Shown: in pieces, positions 35,480 through 47,135 of the stretch
Layout of the letters: each line of letters starts with the position of its first letter
Numbering within the stretch: position 1 is the stretch's first letter
From: Ceratodon purpureus
Lineage: Eukaryota; Streptophyta; Bryopsida; Pseudoditrichales; Ditrichaceae
NCBI GenBank assembly: GCA_014871385.1
Contig: CM026423.1
Coordinates: 9,125,266-9,189,265, forward strand
Reading direction: 5' to 3'
Length of the DNA: 64,000 nt
Program-made: the position numbers and the translations under genes
The notes under the pieces: model-generated
What the model saw: the letters and a program-made list of their open reading frames with translations, nothing else
Database searches by the model: none
Told to the model about the DNA's origin: nothing

Positions 35480-36450
35480 CCCAAAAAAAAAGGTTCACCT
35501 TTCAAAAATTGAGTTTTTCAATTTTTATTTTAACAATCAATCCGTAAAAATGACCTTAAATAACTTAGAATTTTTTTAAAAAAAATCAAAAACTTCTTTA
35601 TTCCATTTTCGTTTCTCTTTCTTCATAGTTTTAAATTTTTTACATTTTTTATTTAAGAATTATTTTGAGATGAACCTGCTATGGTACTACAGTGAACAAA
35701 CTCTTTTCATAAATTGACCATACAAATGTGTAGATATCTAGGTATTCAACTGCTTGAAAATTACAAGAATCATCCAGCAGTGGAAAAAGCAGATCATGAT
35801 GTTGGAAGATACTGTATAATAGAGGAAAATTTGGCATTTTTGGCATATGATAAATTTCAAGAAATGAAATTTTTTGGGATGAATTTGCCCAATTCTTGAA
35901 TATTTCATATACTTCTGTATGGACTTTTAGTTTATCATAAAATTAAATTTCCATGTACAATGTTGTAAAAATTAAATTTGCATCACTTTCCAAAAGACAT
36001 GCCCATAGATTTTACACATTCCACATCAAAGAGAATTACATGAAAGGAGTAATAAAAGATCAAAATTTAAGATTTCAAGTACTATTCATAACATAAAGAT
36101 GTCAAATTTTAAAAAATGTACAAATACAACTTCATAACCAAACAACTGTTCCATTGACAATATGTATAGCTCTAAATTCCCTCCCACTTAAAATATTTTT
36201 TAAAATGGATAAACCACATGTTCAATCTTGGTTCATTACATCCAATGATCCAAGACTTAGACTTTGTGACCATGTTCTTAAATACAAACAATATTTTTCA
36301 TACATTTCTCTCATTTCTTTTTCACCTTAGTATGTACATATTTCTCACACACACAATTGTATTTTTTAGAAATTCTAGAAGCTTTGAGTACACAAATTTG
36401 ATCTGATTTTTGCGGAGTATGTCCTTCCGACATCACACTCATGAGTCATA

Positions 36451-36504
36451 ACAGATTACAAATTATTTGCATTCTTAACAGATTACAAATTATTTGCATT
36501 CTTA
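36451..36504. repeat. 27-bp perfect tandem duplication
   Basis: The 27-bp unit starting ACAGATTACAAATT is present twice without a mismatch, at 36451-36477 and 36478-36504. Confidence 0.9.
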
Positions 36505-38079
36505 CACCTCTAGAGACCACTCAGTGGTCATCTAGGCTGTAATGGGTTAAGTGCACCGAAGTAGACTGGTTTACATGAGCAGGACGTCATCGATATATAC
36601 GTGCTGGCGAGCAAAATTATTTGGTCGATGATGGTCTGCTGCAAGAAGATGATGCAGAAACTTTAATCTTAAGCAGATCAGATTTTGTCAGCGCGCTTGG
36701 ATCACCCAACAGTCAACTGCACCTAAATAATTTAAGTTTTTTGTAACGTAGCAAAACCTGAATCATTTCAGTCAGTGTCTCTGGCCTTATTTGATGCTCC
36801 CAGCTTGGGTATATTCTTGCATACACTCTGTCAAACCAGATGCTTATCCAGCAATGTGACCAAATACACTCCGAACTTGCACTTGTATTGAGCCACAAGC
36901 TTCCAGTGAATACTATTAGTATACGAAACTACAGAATTGGAGCCAGATACAACTTCCCTTAAAGAAAGGTCTACTTAACTCAAGTTGGATTTAGGAAAAG
37001 CAACGCACGAGTCTCTAGAGGGACTTCAGAAAGTCCAGGACTTGCTAGACTACAAAAAACTACTCTTGCCGAGAAGGAGACGAGCTTCCAATTGTATGAG
37101 AGAAACTTCACAAGCTGACACTAATCTTCACGGAATCGCTAAGAGCTTTTGTAGTAGCTCATGGCCACACACAGTAGATAGACCGTACTATGTCATGGAG
37201 TTTCCGATTGGTTGTAACGTTGAACTTGGCTGCGTCTGCCCACTAGCTAGTATTAATATTGTTAATTAATCGGTGGTTGGAAAGTCTTCTAGTGCAACTT
37301 TACGGCCACAATTTCTCCGTGCATGGCCCATCAGCTTGACTGGTTGCACGTAAGAGCACTTCAAGGTCAACAATGATACCTGGGTGGGCGTAATGGTAGA
37401 GACATTTGAAGGTGCTGGAGTACTACAGCAAGTCCAGTGTCTCATGATGGAGTTAATGGTCTTGCTTGTATCACCTTCATTTGAACGTTTCTTCTAGTTC
37501 TGGGAAGAATTTTGGATTAAGGTTAAGTTCAATGTATGCGGTGCAGAGCCTGAGAACTATGAACTTGTGTGTCCCATGTTTTTAGTTTCCTAAAAGTAGC
37601 AAGATAGAGAACGGTCCAATGATATAGAAATTTACGCTTGTGGGATCGTCGCATGTAGTATAATAATCTTTTATGTACGTGATTCAGTTGATGTTGATTC
37701 ATCAGCATCATCAACAAAAATAACTTTTGGGCCTGACCAAGGAGGGTAAAGGGCTTCACGACAAATTGAAGTACAGGATACGTGAGGAGTCTGGGTTCAA
37801 TCTTCTTGGGTAGTTGGGTCGGTGGTTGGCAGGGAGCCGTCCCTAATGTATGTAGGTGTTGAAGATACCCGTGATTAAGAACTTACGTTACTGTTACCCT
37901 CTTTTGTGGAGCGGTGGATACTGTCGCTTACTTGTGGGCTTAAGTCAAGTTCACTACAGGTGCTCTGTTAGTGTGTTACATCTCAGTGTGAAGTCTGTGT
38001 GGACGTGGGGACGTCTGGCCAAGTCTAGAGGATATCTTACAGTCACAGCAAGGGAGATCGAGAGACTCAGTTACTAGCA

Positions 38080-39742
38080 ATGGCCAATCTTGCAGAAAGT
38101 GTTGCTCAAGTGAGCTTGAAAGATAGCAGTGAAGGGCATGGTGTAGAGGGGGTTGGTGATCCTTACCGCGATCATCTTTCTGGTTCAGCTGAGAAAGACA
38201 CAATCTGGCGGCATGGAAACGCTCCCCGGTATGAGCAAGTCAATGCCCTGTTTGAGAGTGGGCGAACTCAAGTAAGCTTACCTTCATTGTCGTAATGTGG
38301 ATTGCATCAGATATTGACTCCAAATCTCCGAGCGTTTGACAGATTTTGGTTTAGTGTTTGGAGTTGGTTACTGTCACAGGTGTATCTGCAGGAATGCAAA
38401 CGCCGCGATCAGTGAAGGAACACATTGGGAGCTAACTAGACATTTAATGGGAATTTTTTCTGTTGGAAAATTCAATGCATGTTTCTTAGAGCGTTTGCTG
38501 ACATATGTCCTCTAGATTAGAGCTTTGGAAAGCCTTAGCTGCATCTTTCACTTCAAAGAAAACCGGTTTCATATGTGCTGGCGGGATTCTCCATATTTCT
38601 AGATTAGTCAGAACCATTTGATAGGAAGCTATGAAAATGGAATCCTCGGAGGTTTATGACATTAGGTGTAGCAAATATGCCTCCAATCTTTTTGGCCAAC
38701 TCCAGTTTCCCAACGGTCAATGGGACTAACAGGTCTGTACCTCAGGTGTGGCCGACCGGATCCCTGGAAGAGACGGTGCAAAACCTAGTCAAGACTTGGG
38801 AGATGGAGCTCTCACACAAGACCAAAGTGACTGACTTCAAGACTATTGACCAAGAGAAGTTCTGCATCTCTGTAAATGGTAAGCCAAAGCTATACTGATC
38901 CGCCAGAGTGACGTAGGAGTAACTGCTACCAACAGTGAGCTACATGTGATGGTTGCAAACGTTTGATTGATTGATCCAACATGACTAATGTATTCTGTTC
39001 TGCTTTTCAGGAGGTCCCAAGTTTTCGGCCACGGAAACGCTGCAAGTGGGCAGCTACAATGCTTTACTAGCTACGAGCAGTTTTCAAGGCGACAACGCAA
39101 TATACCAGTCTTCAAAAGAGACATTTGAATCGTCACACGACATTTTCCGCACGGTTTTCCCTGGTGGATTTGCATGGGAAGTCCAAGCCGTGTACTCTCC
39201 CCCACCCGTGGTAGTCATGAAATATCGACACTGGGGAGTCATGGAAGGCGCCTATAAAGGCCACGCTCCTACGGGCGAAGTAGTCGATTCTGTAGGCATC
39301 GTTGTAGCCAAGGTACGTGCCACTTTTCCCATGTGATTCTCTTTAATCTAAACAGCCTCATCCAGATTTCAGAATCACTTTTCCTGCAACGATTATTAGT
39401 CAGACTGCAAATCTCATTTCTGCCAAAGTCTAATTCGACGTCATCAAGAAACATTATTCGTTTGGTTCAAAGCTGCTAGAAACTAGCCTATTATAAACCT
39501 TTAGATAAGTTTGAAGAATATGCAACGTCATTTAGCAGGAGGAATCCGACTTAACTTTGCCAATTTCCTTCACGACGTCTGTACAGGTAGACGAGAATCT
39601 AAAAATCCTGGAGCTGGAAGTGTATTACGATACCGCGGCATTCCTCGGCGGTCTTACGAAAGGTCCCAAATCAGAAGGCTATACATCATATCAGAAGGGA
39701 GTGGAAGGTTGTCCGTACCTCAACCATGGCCGTCTCCAGTGA
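38080..39742 (+). CDS. pathogen-related family protein (NTF2/SnoaL-like), four exons
   Basis: Model: 38080-38271, 38746-38878, 39011-39312 and 39587-39742, all GT-AG and in phase, giving 260 residues. It matches the plant pathogen-related protein family, first described from barley and about 235 residues long. Shared motifs are DPYRDHL and WRHGNAPRYEQVNALFE (residues about 27-60), WPTGSLEETVQNLVKTWEME (66-85), then VGSYNALLA and FPGGFAWEV. KYRHWGVMEGAYKGHAPTGE follows (179-198), then VDENLKILELEVYYD (210-224) and a C-terminal GCPYL. The family has an NTF2-like cone fold and is induced in infected grasses; its biochemical activity is not established. The N-terminal 20 residues are a variable extension. 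The start codon is the first in frame after upstream stops. The gene looks intact; I see no clear regulatory element upstream. Confidence 0.9.
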
Positions 39743-41223
39743 TGTCACCACCGACTGACATACAGGCAGCATGTGAAAAACTGCCGCCAATCAAGGCTAT
39801 CTCACAAGTACAACTCGCTTATTAACGACGTCAGCTTACGGTGGTGAAGCAAAGGACCTCCCCGGCAATATAGTACTGTACACATATTTGCATGTTACTG
39901 TAGAGCGTTATTGATCATTGAGGGGGCAAAGTAACAGACTGTTGCCTTTTGGCAGGGAGGTAGGGAAACTGAAGATATAGAGCCTGAATTATGAATAGAT
40001 TGTAAGAGTCACACTTGGGTAGGCCGCTCTACTGTAGTGATCTTGAGCCATGATGAGGTAGTCCTCAACTTTGATGAATTGCATTTGGAAGTTCACAATC
40101 CTGCCCTGCACCTGCGTTTGTCAACCTGGGCATATTGCATCATGATCAATTACTGGTGCTACTGTGTGTCGTGAACTTATATTATACTAGTCTATTGAGT
40201 TGAGTTGCTGAGTTGCTGTATTTTACTTTTGTATCTGTTGATATCTTGTTCTTCTTGATTTGCCACGTGGCCTACAAACAACATATTTATAGATTAAAGG
40301 GTCCTTTATTCATGCTAGTATTACTTATTCCAGAGTTTTATATATATGCCATGGTTTGTGACCTACTTAAAAACTGTCTTACCAATTGTTAGATCAAATA
40401 TTTGGTACTTGTACATCAATTAGGCTGTATATCCAGAATAATCCAGTGTGCACAAGAGAAGAAACACAAGGTAAAAGATTGTGCATCCTTTGTAGACACA
40501 TCTACTCATATATGGCAAAGTCCTTATCATACCGAATGTTCTTCTAATATGAAGGATATCATGTCAAAAATAGGAATTGGTGTGGAAGTTTACAATACTT
40601 TTAAGAGATTTTAAAATATTTGTAAAATAACTCTAAAGTTTTTACGGAAATAATTTTCTAATCAAATTAGATCAAAGGCCCATTTTTAAAGATAAGAAAT
40701 TATGTATATGGGTTAGAGTAATTCATTGTAGATCGGCCTCAAAAAAATTGTAGGAGATACTTTTGTGTTTATTAAAAAGCCTATAATTTTCTTAGTATCA
40801 AAATATGCTTATTATAATCACATTGAAGAAATCTCCAAAATTGTAAAAATATCCCCAATCATAAAATCATCTCAAATAGAACGAAAATATCCAATTTGTT
40901 TTTTTTATCTACAAACAACTATTTGGATTGATACTTAATTAATTTTTTTTGTAATCTGCCAAAGCCTAATTTCAATCTAGTATCAATTTTTGAGTTGTCA
41001 AACCATTTCTTTCAAAAATATAATTATTAGAATCGAGTTACCTAAGCTAATAGGACCGTACAAGAGCACAAGCACTATATTCAATGACACAGTGGAGATG
41101 CTTATACAAACCTCTCTTAATGAAGCTCCTAAGACCATGTCTCTAAGGAAGCATAGTGTAAGACGGCTATGATAAAACATGGACCATCACAATTCTCGAA
41201 TCCCACCACTCAACACATCGACT
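39743..41223. other. 3' flank and AT-rich spacer
   Basis: Downstream of the pathogen-related gene I see no further gene. ORFs of 60-70 codons near 40402 and 40990 have no recognisable motif. Composition becomes AT-rich after about 40200. Confidence 0.5.
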
Positions 41224-42194
41224 CTATCCTTGCCACTACACATCTCAACCCTTACATCACCAATCATTCAAATCTCGGCGGGAGGAGAGCAGAATAAAGT
41301 GGACCAGAATGTGCAAAATGTAATCACTAAGAAGTGAATATGAAGTGTGCTGTTTTTTAAAGCTCAAAGCTGATTTTGAGCATTTTGATGTGATTTTTGA
41401 GCATTTTAGTCACTTTCTATAGTGTCACAAGGTATCTCCTAGGCATCTTCATAAAAAGAACATCCTCAATTAAAACTAAATTTGACCACTAGTTCTAAAT
41501 CATGAAAATGAACTTTTCCAAAGTCATAATTTCTTCATTTGGTGCCCTCTATTGTCTTTAGAGGATGCTTTTTTCAATTTAAAAAACAATGTTCGGTGAA
41601 AAAAAATGCACAAAAGTACCGCGGAAGTGACCCTCTTAAAAAAAATCCTTGTGGTACTTTTGGAATACTAAACCAATTAATGAATATATGAATTGACTAT
41701 TTTAGAATATCTCTTAAACATACAGAGGGCACCACTTAATTAAAAGTGATTTTTGATCATTTTCGATTCTTATATAATCACTTTTTCAAATGATTGCATT
41801 CACTTTGCTTGGATTTAAAGCCTTCATACAATAACTTTAAAGTATTTACTTTGCACAAAACGTTTCCAAATTGTAGAAAAACAAGTTGAGAATCCATATT
41901 AGCAAAAAAAATTGACTTCAATTACATCTTGTCATCACTTTTGTGCAATTTTTGCAAAAGGGCTGAAACTGGCAAAGAGATAAGCACTTTTTGGTCCACT
42001 TTATTGTACTTATGAAGATGCCTAGGAGATACCTAATGACACCTTAGAAAGTGACTAAAATGCTCAAAAACTACATCAAAATGCTCAAAATCAAATTTGA
42101 GCTTTAAAAAACAACACCTTTCATATTCACTTCCTAGTGATCACATGTTGCACTTTGTGGTCCACTTTATTGTGCTCTCTCCCTATCCTTACCA
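41224..42194. mobile_element. roughly 0.9-kb element with long terminal inverted repeats
   Basis: 41281-41456 and 42011-42182 are inverted copies of each other over about 172 bp. Shared blocks read on the left strand are AATAAAGTGGACC, AAGTGAATATGAAG, TTTTGAGCATTTTGATGT, TTAGTCACTTTCTA and GTATCTCCTAGGCATCTTC. The outer end is GGGAG(G)AGAGCA. The interior (about 550 bp) is AT-rich and non-coding. A near-repeat CTATCCTTRCCA lies just outside the right end (42183-42194) and 45 bp outside the left inverted repeat (41224-41235), and may be a target duplication if the left end extends further. Length of TIR suggests a non-autonomous Mutator-like or foldback element. The end motif GGTCCACTTTATTGT occurs twice in the right arm (about 41994 and 42161). 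Confidence 0.7.
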
Positions 42195-43366
42195 ATGGCG
42201 ACCAAATGACGTAAAATCATTAATAATTCCTTTTCCAATTACGACCATTCCACGCACATCCAAAAGCCAAATTAAACTAATTCCAAAGCACATTGAAAAA
42301 AATAAAATAAAATGCACAAACACAACATGAAAAAAGGCGACCGCAATCACACACTTTCGGCGTGAATTAGTTGGCCGCATCCAGGCTTTCCCTTTGAAGT
42401 GCACTTGCTTTTGTCGTTTCTATGGCAGACTCCTTTATCTTGCCGCTCTTGTTGCCCCTCTTGCCAGGACATGGATTATACCTCCAACGATGCCCTACCA
42501 ACCTCTAGCCATCCCTACCTCATTCCCCAAGCATGTGCTACTACAAGTGTCGTTATGGTTGGATCCTGCTCGACGTTAGGTAGACATTGGTGGATGGCCT
42601 ACACGTTGATAGAGGGAAGTTACCATGCGTGCTGCGAGCGGCGAGCGGAGAGCGGCGAGCAGAGAATGGCGAGCACAGAATTTACCTTTATCAAAATTTT
42701 CAATACTAATAATACCCCTATAACCGCGGGAAAATAGGAAAATCTGGCATATTTGTAGTTACTTTTTTAAGAAAAAAATGTGTAATTCCGTGGATTTCTG
42801 GGTTAAAATCACTTCAGTTTATTACGTTTCTATGAAAAGGTATAAATTAGGGCTGATGTCATGATGACGTCATGCATATATTTTGTTAGATTTGTCATGG
42901 GTTTAGGCAAGATACAATGTTGAGTTTTAGATCAAATAAATAATTCTTTCATAGAATTATGTAATTGCACAAAGAAAAAAACAAATTTCACAGAACGTGA
43001 AGGAGGCAAGGTCTGAAAACTTCCTGGAATATTTCAAAGCTCGTGTACAATAATTTAATTGCTGAAACCAAGATATACCTTGTCAGAGTCCTTGTCTTCA
43101 TCGAAGATTACTCCGTCTTCCTACGCAGCAAAACTTCTTCATTCGAGTGATACAAGTAAGAGATTCTCATCATGAAACAGCAGTTGGGTTCCACAGAAGG
43201 AGGCGATTCTTTGTTTCTTGAGCTTGTTTCTAGGTGGCGTATTAGGATAGTGACACAAGCCCCGGCATTCTGTGCTGTATGCGAAGGTAGCGTACGAGTT
43301 TGGGTAAGTAAATGTGCAAGCTTGCGTGGAACGTTTTAAGACAACAACAATTTAGTGTGTTGCGCG
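42195..43366. other. intergenic spacer
   Basis: No supported gene. Includes a short GCGAGCG/GGAGAGCGGCGAGC microrepeat at about 42634-42675 and AT-rich sequence after 42720. Confidence 0.5.
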
Positions 43367-43699
43367 ATGCAGAAGGTGCGTAATGCGGCGTCAAGGAGGA
43401 CGAGAGCGGTTGTGGGTTTGGCCACCAAGGCACCGGCGAGTTATGAGGAGCTGCGGCCCTGGCTGGTGGAGGTGGAGCAGGCCAGGGAACGAGGCATGGA
43501 CCTGCCGCCGTTTAGGCACATCGGACGCCTCCATGTTGGTGATGGTGAATGGCGGTGGACAATGCTCTGTACCAATGAGCTTCTCCGTATCATAGACCAG
43601 TCCCTTATCCCGTATCCCTTGGCCTCCACCGCCGTTGAGAATCCAGTTGTTCAGCTGTCCGAAGTGATCATATCGGATGGCAAAAATTGCTGGTTTTGA
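43367..43699 (+). CDS. hypothetical protein, possibly partial
   Basis: Open frame of 110 codons from ATG 43367, GC-richer than its surroundings, with a protein-like composition (ELRPWLVEVEQARERGMDL, FRHIGRLHVGDGEWRW). I do not recognise a family. It may be one exon of a larger gene or part of the degenerate gene cluster to its right. No downstream exon was found. Confidence 0.35.
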   Translation: MQKVRNAASRRTRAVVGLATKAPASYEELRPWLVEVEQARERGMDLPPFRHIGRLHVGDGEWRWTMLCTNELLRIIDQSLIPYPLASTAVENPVVQLSEVIISDGKNCWF

Positions 43700-44523
43700 T
43701 ATCGACAAGAGTTGGACTGTATATCCGCCGAAGGATTATTACTCTAACGAATAGGCAACTAGTGGGGTGTTTGAATGCGGTAGAGGACTCCAGAGGATTG
43801 TAGAGGAAAGAACCAGTCTTTGTGTGTTTAGCAAGGATAGATATTCTTGCCTGACCTCGTGTCTGGGTTTCTTCGAAGAATAACACCTGAGCTTGGAATT
43901 ATAAAAAAAGATTACTCTTTGTTATGTAAGTTTTTATAGTTATGGGTCTCTTCTGAGAACAAATGATGTTTGTATTATGAAAACAAAAGATTAACATTTA
44001 AAGAAATTTCTAATAGTTATGGGAGTCTCAGAATAATAGATGAGATTGGTATCATGGAAGAGGTTATTGACCTTAGAAGATTAATTAGAGTATTCATATT
44101 TACGAACTATTACTAAGAGTGTTTTGAGTATAATTTTAAAATGAGAGGAATCAAAATAATATGAAATGGTCAATGTTTTTCGTTTAATTAATATATTAGA
44201 AAAGCCTCTAGCTCATAAAATTTCAAAGTTTCGTATGCTGTAGTTTTGGACGCTTTGCTGGTTGATCTTCATCGTCAGGTTCTCTTGTCCGCTTCCGTAT
44301 TGGAACCCAGTCAAATCGTTTTTCCCAAATTCATCCGGTTTGTCCACATCCAACTCGATACAGCCAAATCCCTTCATTATCTGCTTTCCATGCGCAATCT
44401 ATACACTCGATAGGCATTGAAACGTGGTTTAGCAGAGGAGGTGTCGATATTTTAATATCTCTACGATAAGCCATAGTCCCTAGGTCTTTAAAATAGCATA
44501 TCCAAGTCGAACTCAGTAAATGT
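43700..44523. other. spacer without gene
   Basis: AT-rich, no supported feature. Confidence 0.4.
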
Positions 44524-46385
44524 TCATCGGTGCGTCGATTTAAGGATATTCGAAAAAAAACGATCCGGTACATGTACTCGAAGGCGTCCAGGAATTTTCA
44601 CAGTTTTCCTTGTGCCATCCACAACTCCATATGTAAGCATTAATTCATCATCCAGATCATTAAAAATAGACACCCTATACTCTGCCAGATGTTCGTGGTG
44701 GTCCTCGTCCTCCTTCCAATGCCCAAATAGCTTGAACTGATGTCTACCGCTAAAAGGATGGAACTGAGAAACATACAAACCATCTCGTTCAATATTCCAT
44801 CGACACAAATATGTATCAGGGCTGGGACCTTGTTTATAGATAGGGCAGTGCCAAAGGGTGAGGGCCAGTGGTACCCGCATGAGCCTCGGGTTCATGCGGG
44901 CGAAGGAGCAGCAGAGACATTCTGCCCCTCTCTCGCATAAGCCAACCGCTCATACACCAGAGACATTCTGCCCCTTAGCTCTGGCGTCAACGGCAGTGGT
45001 TTTGAGGGGCAGTAAATTGAATCTTGAAAAGAAGTGAAATAACTTACTTGAGCCCACCAAGTGGCCTTATGGAGCCATGGAGGGAATACAACGTCAGCGA
45101 AGTTAGGCTTGGGAAACTTATACGCATCCCGAATCGCTAGAGAAGAGTTCCACCTCTGGAGCCACTTGATCATCATCGTCGTGGGCATTGCCGAAGTTGC
45201 CAACATCCAGAGCTTCTCCTGTTGCAACTCAGGCTTATCAAATTTTTCGTAATGTAGTTTTACCTCCTCCAGAAACGCCGCTGTGTGCTTTGGATCTGCA
45301 ACCGGCAAATACTTCCTTAGCTCCCCAATAAGCTTGTCCTCCACTGCTTTAACTGCCTGGGCAACCCACTCGTCGGCAGAGCGCTCGGTCCATTGCTCAA
45401 GGTCTGGGTGTTTGATCTGAAATCTCTCCTGAGCAGCATGTGCGGCTTCTCCTAGCTCTTGCTGAATTCACACAAAATTGTGAAAGTTATTCAACACGAT
45501 AATAAAACGGTATTCAATCAAAGGCATTGCCGCGGCTAAGGAGCGCATACCTGATAAAGCACTGTGCATAAGGCTTCAACCGAGAGTGTGTACCAAGTCC
45601 TCTTCTTCCCGGTCTGTTTCTTCTTAGTTGCTTCCAGAACCGACTGCGGTACTAGACCCTCAAAGTAAGAGATTGGCTAAGGAGCTATGTTTTGGACGCG
45701 GTACAGTTTGTGGACAAGATTAGTCGAGACATGCGATTTCTGATTCCTCCTGAACATGTAGAAAATCCGGTTAATTAGCACTCTCTAAAAAAGAAGACAA
45801 ATCATATCAAAGATTAAAAATCAAAGATCCCTCACCAGGTAACTTCGTGTAACGCGGTCAAGGCGGAGGGTACGTCCCCTCTCGGATCGAGAATTACACT
45901 TTCCATCCTGTAATGCCAATTGATATCTCCCGCATGATACTCCTCAATAATCGGCTTCCAGGCCTGCAACCTACGATTACCATCCCAGACCATGAACATC
46001 TTGTTCGAAAATATCAGCAAGTCCTCATCTTTGCACAAGCTCTGCTCGAAGTCTTCATTAACCTCCCTCTATTCCTTGGACCAGAAGGCTTCGATAGCCG
46101 GGGTGACTGCTGAAGTATGCCCATGGTTGTCTTCAAGGGCAGCATAAAAATATCCATTACCCTCCATGTAACCATCCCTAACAAAATGGGCAGCAAGGTT
46201 GTTCACATCATTCTTCAGGAAAGGGCAAACCACCAGCAGTGACACCATACGACAAAGAGGTATGAAGAGTCGATCCTTCGGCTTCGGCTGCCACTTCAAT
46301 TTCTTGAATCGAGATGCGGTGATCACTGATTCCTTGTTGACAAGATCATACAACTTCTGCTTGAGTCCTCGGTCCGATAAGCGAA
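44524..46385 (-). pseudogene. ParB-like fold gene with in-frame stops
   Basis: Minus-strand exons with GT-AG borders: 45836-46385, 45551-45749 and 45048-45416, with further open sequence at 44892-45047 and 44524-44895. Reading frames join in phase, but two TAG codons interrupt them: one after AIEAFWSKE (about 46069), one after YRVQNIAP (about 45680). The first exon contains LKNDVNNLAAHFV and KMFMVWDGNRRLQAWKPII. The latter resembles the ParB/sulfiredoxin signature (D-G-N-H-R followed by a helix), here with Arg for His. The third exon is helical and Trp-rich (WLQRWNSSLAIRDAYKF). The last open frame (FKLFGHWKEDEDHHEH) may be another exon or a separate ORF. Function is unknown; a multicopy or transposon-derived family is my inference. 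A 16-bp duplication (GGGCAGAATGTCTCT) lies near 44920-44975. The hairpin array begins about 160 bp beyond its 5' end. Confidence 0.5.
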
Positions 46386-46529
46386 CTGCAACACGAGGTC
46401 CATTGAGGTAATCAGAACATCGATAAGCCCAATTCATGCACAACCCAATCTCAAGCCCGCAACATGCGCAACCCGATTGCAAAACAAATATCATCAGAAA
46501 AGGTATAGGTAGGCCCATTGCAATATTGA

Positions 46530-47135
46530 AAGCACTGCAAATGCAGTGCCGTTAACGGCACTCCTTTTGCAGTGCATTATTCATGGAATTAAGTCACCCT
46601 CATCACCGAGCTTCTAGACAAGGCTCGGTGAAGAAGGTTTCGCTCTACCATTTAAAAGCCACAGCAAAAGCAATGCCGTTAACGACACTGCTTTTGCACT
46701 GCCTTCTAGATTGCACGGGGCCAACCTATACCGCCGAGACTTATGCCAAATTCGGTGGTATAGGTTGAATCTCTCCAACAAAGAAAGCACTCCAGAACTA
46801 GTGCCGTTAACGGCACTGCCTTTGCGGGGCCTTTAAGATGGCACAGAGTCACCTTCAACACCGAAGCCTAGTAAAAAAGGTGACTCTATGCAATCCAAAA
46901 GACACTCCAAAAGCAGTGCCGTTAACGGCACTACTTTTGCAGTGCCTTCTGGGTGCCACACAGCCTACCTTCTTCACCAAGCTTCTTTATAAGGCACTGA
47001 TGAAGGTGGGCTGTGAGCCATCTAAAAGGCACAGCTTTTGCAGTGCCTTCCAGATGGCATATAGTCTTCTACATCACCAATCCTTGTCGAGAAGGTTGGT
47101 GACAAAGATCGGCTCCATGCCATTCCATAGGCACT
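46530..47135. repeat. divergent head units of the hairpin array
   Basis: About five units, most with the GTGCCGTTAACGGCAC core (centres at 46553, 46680, 46808 and 46923; the one near 47037 has lost its middle). Between cores each unit holds a stem of different sequence whose two arms pair: 46604-46611 with 46623-46630; 46722-46737 with 46752-46767 (16 bp, one G-T pair); 46845-46855 with 46877-46887 (11 bp); 46959-46976 with 46998-47015 (18 positions, one mismatch and one G-T); 47074-47085 with 47092-47102 (one bulge). Apart from the cores these units barely align with each other. Confidence 0.85.

Larger units (their letters stand above)
33019..38079. other. AT-rich intergenic DNA
   Basis: About 5 kb with no supported gene. 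It contains a foldback relic (33955-34120), a long T-run (35440-35479) and a 27-bp duplication (36451-36504). Near 36570-36600 the minus strand reads YIDDVLLM, similar to the Copia reverse transcriptase YVDD box, but flanking frames are closed and do not extend the match. The last 300 bp probably hold the promoter and leader of the gene at 38080. Confidence 0.55.

Noticed and set aside
36560..36900. Copia retrotransposon fragment (minus-strand YIDDVLLM)
   Set aside because: Only one short motif matches; flanking frames contain stops and do not extend the reverse transcriptase or RNase H similarity.
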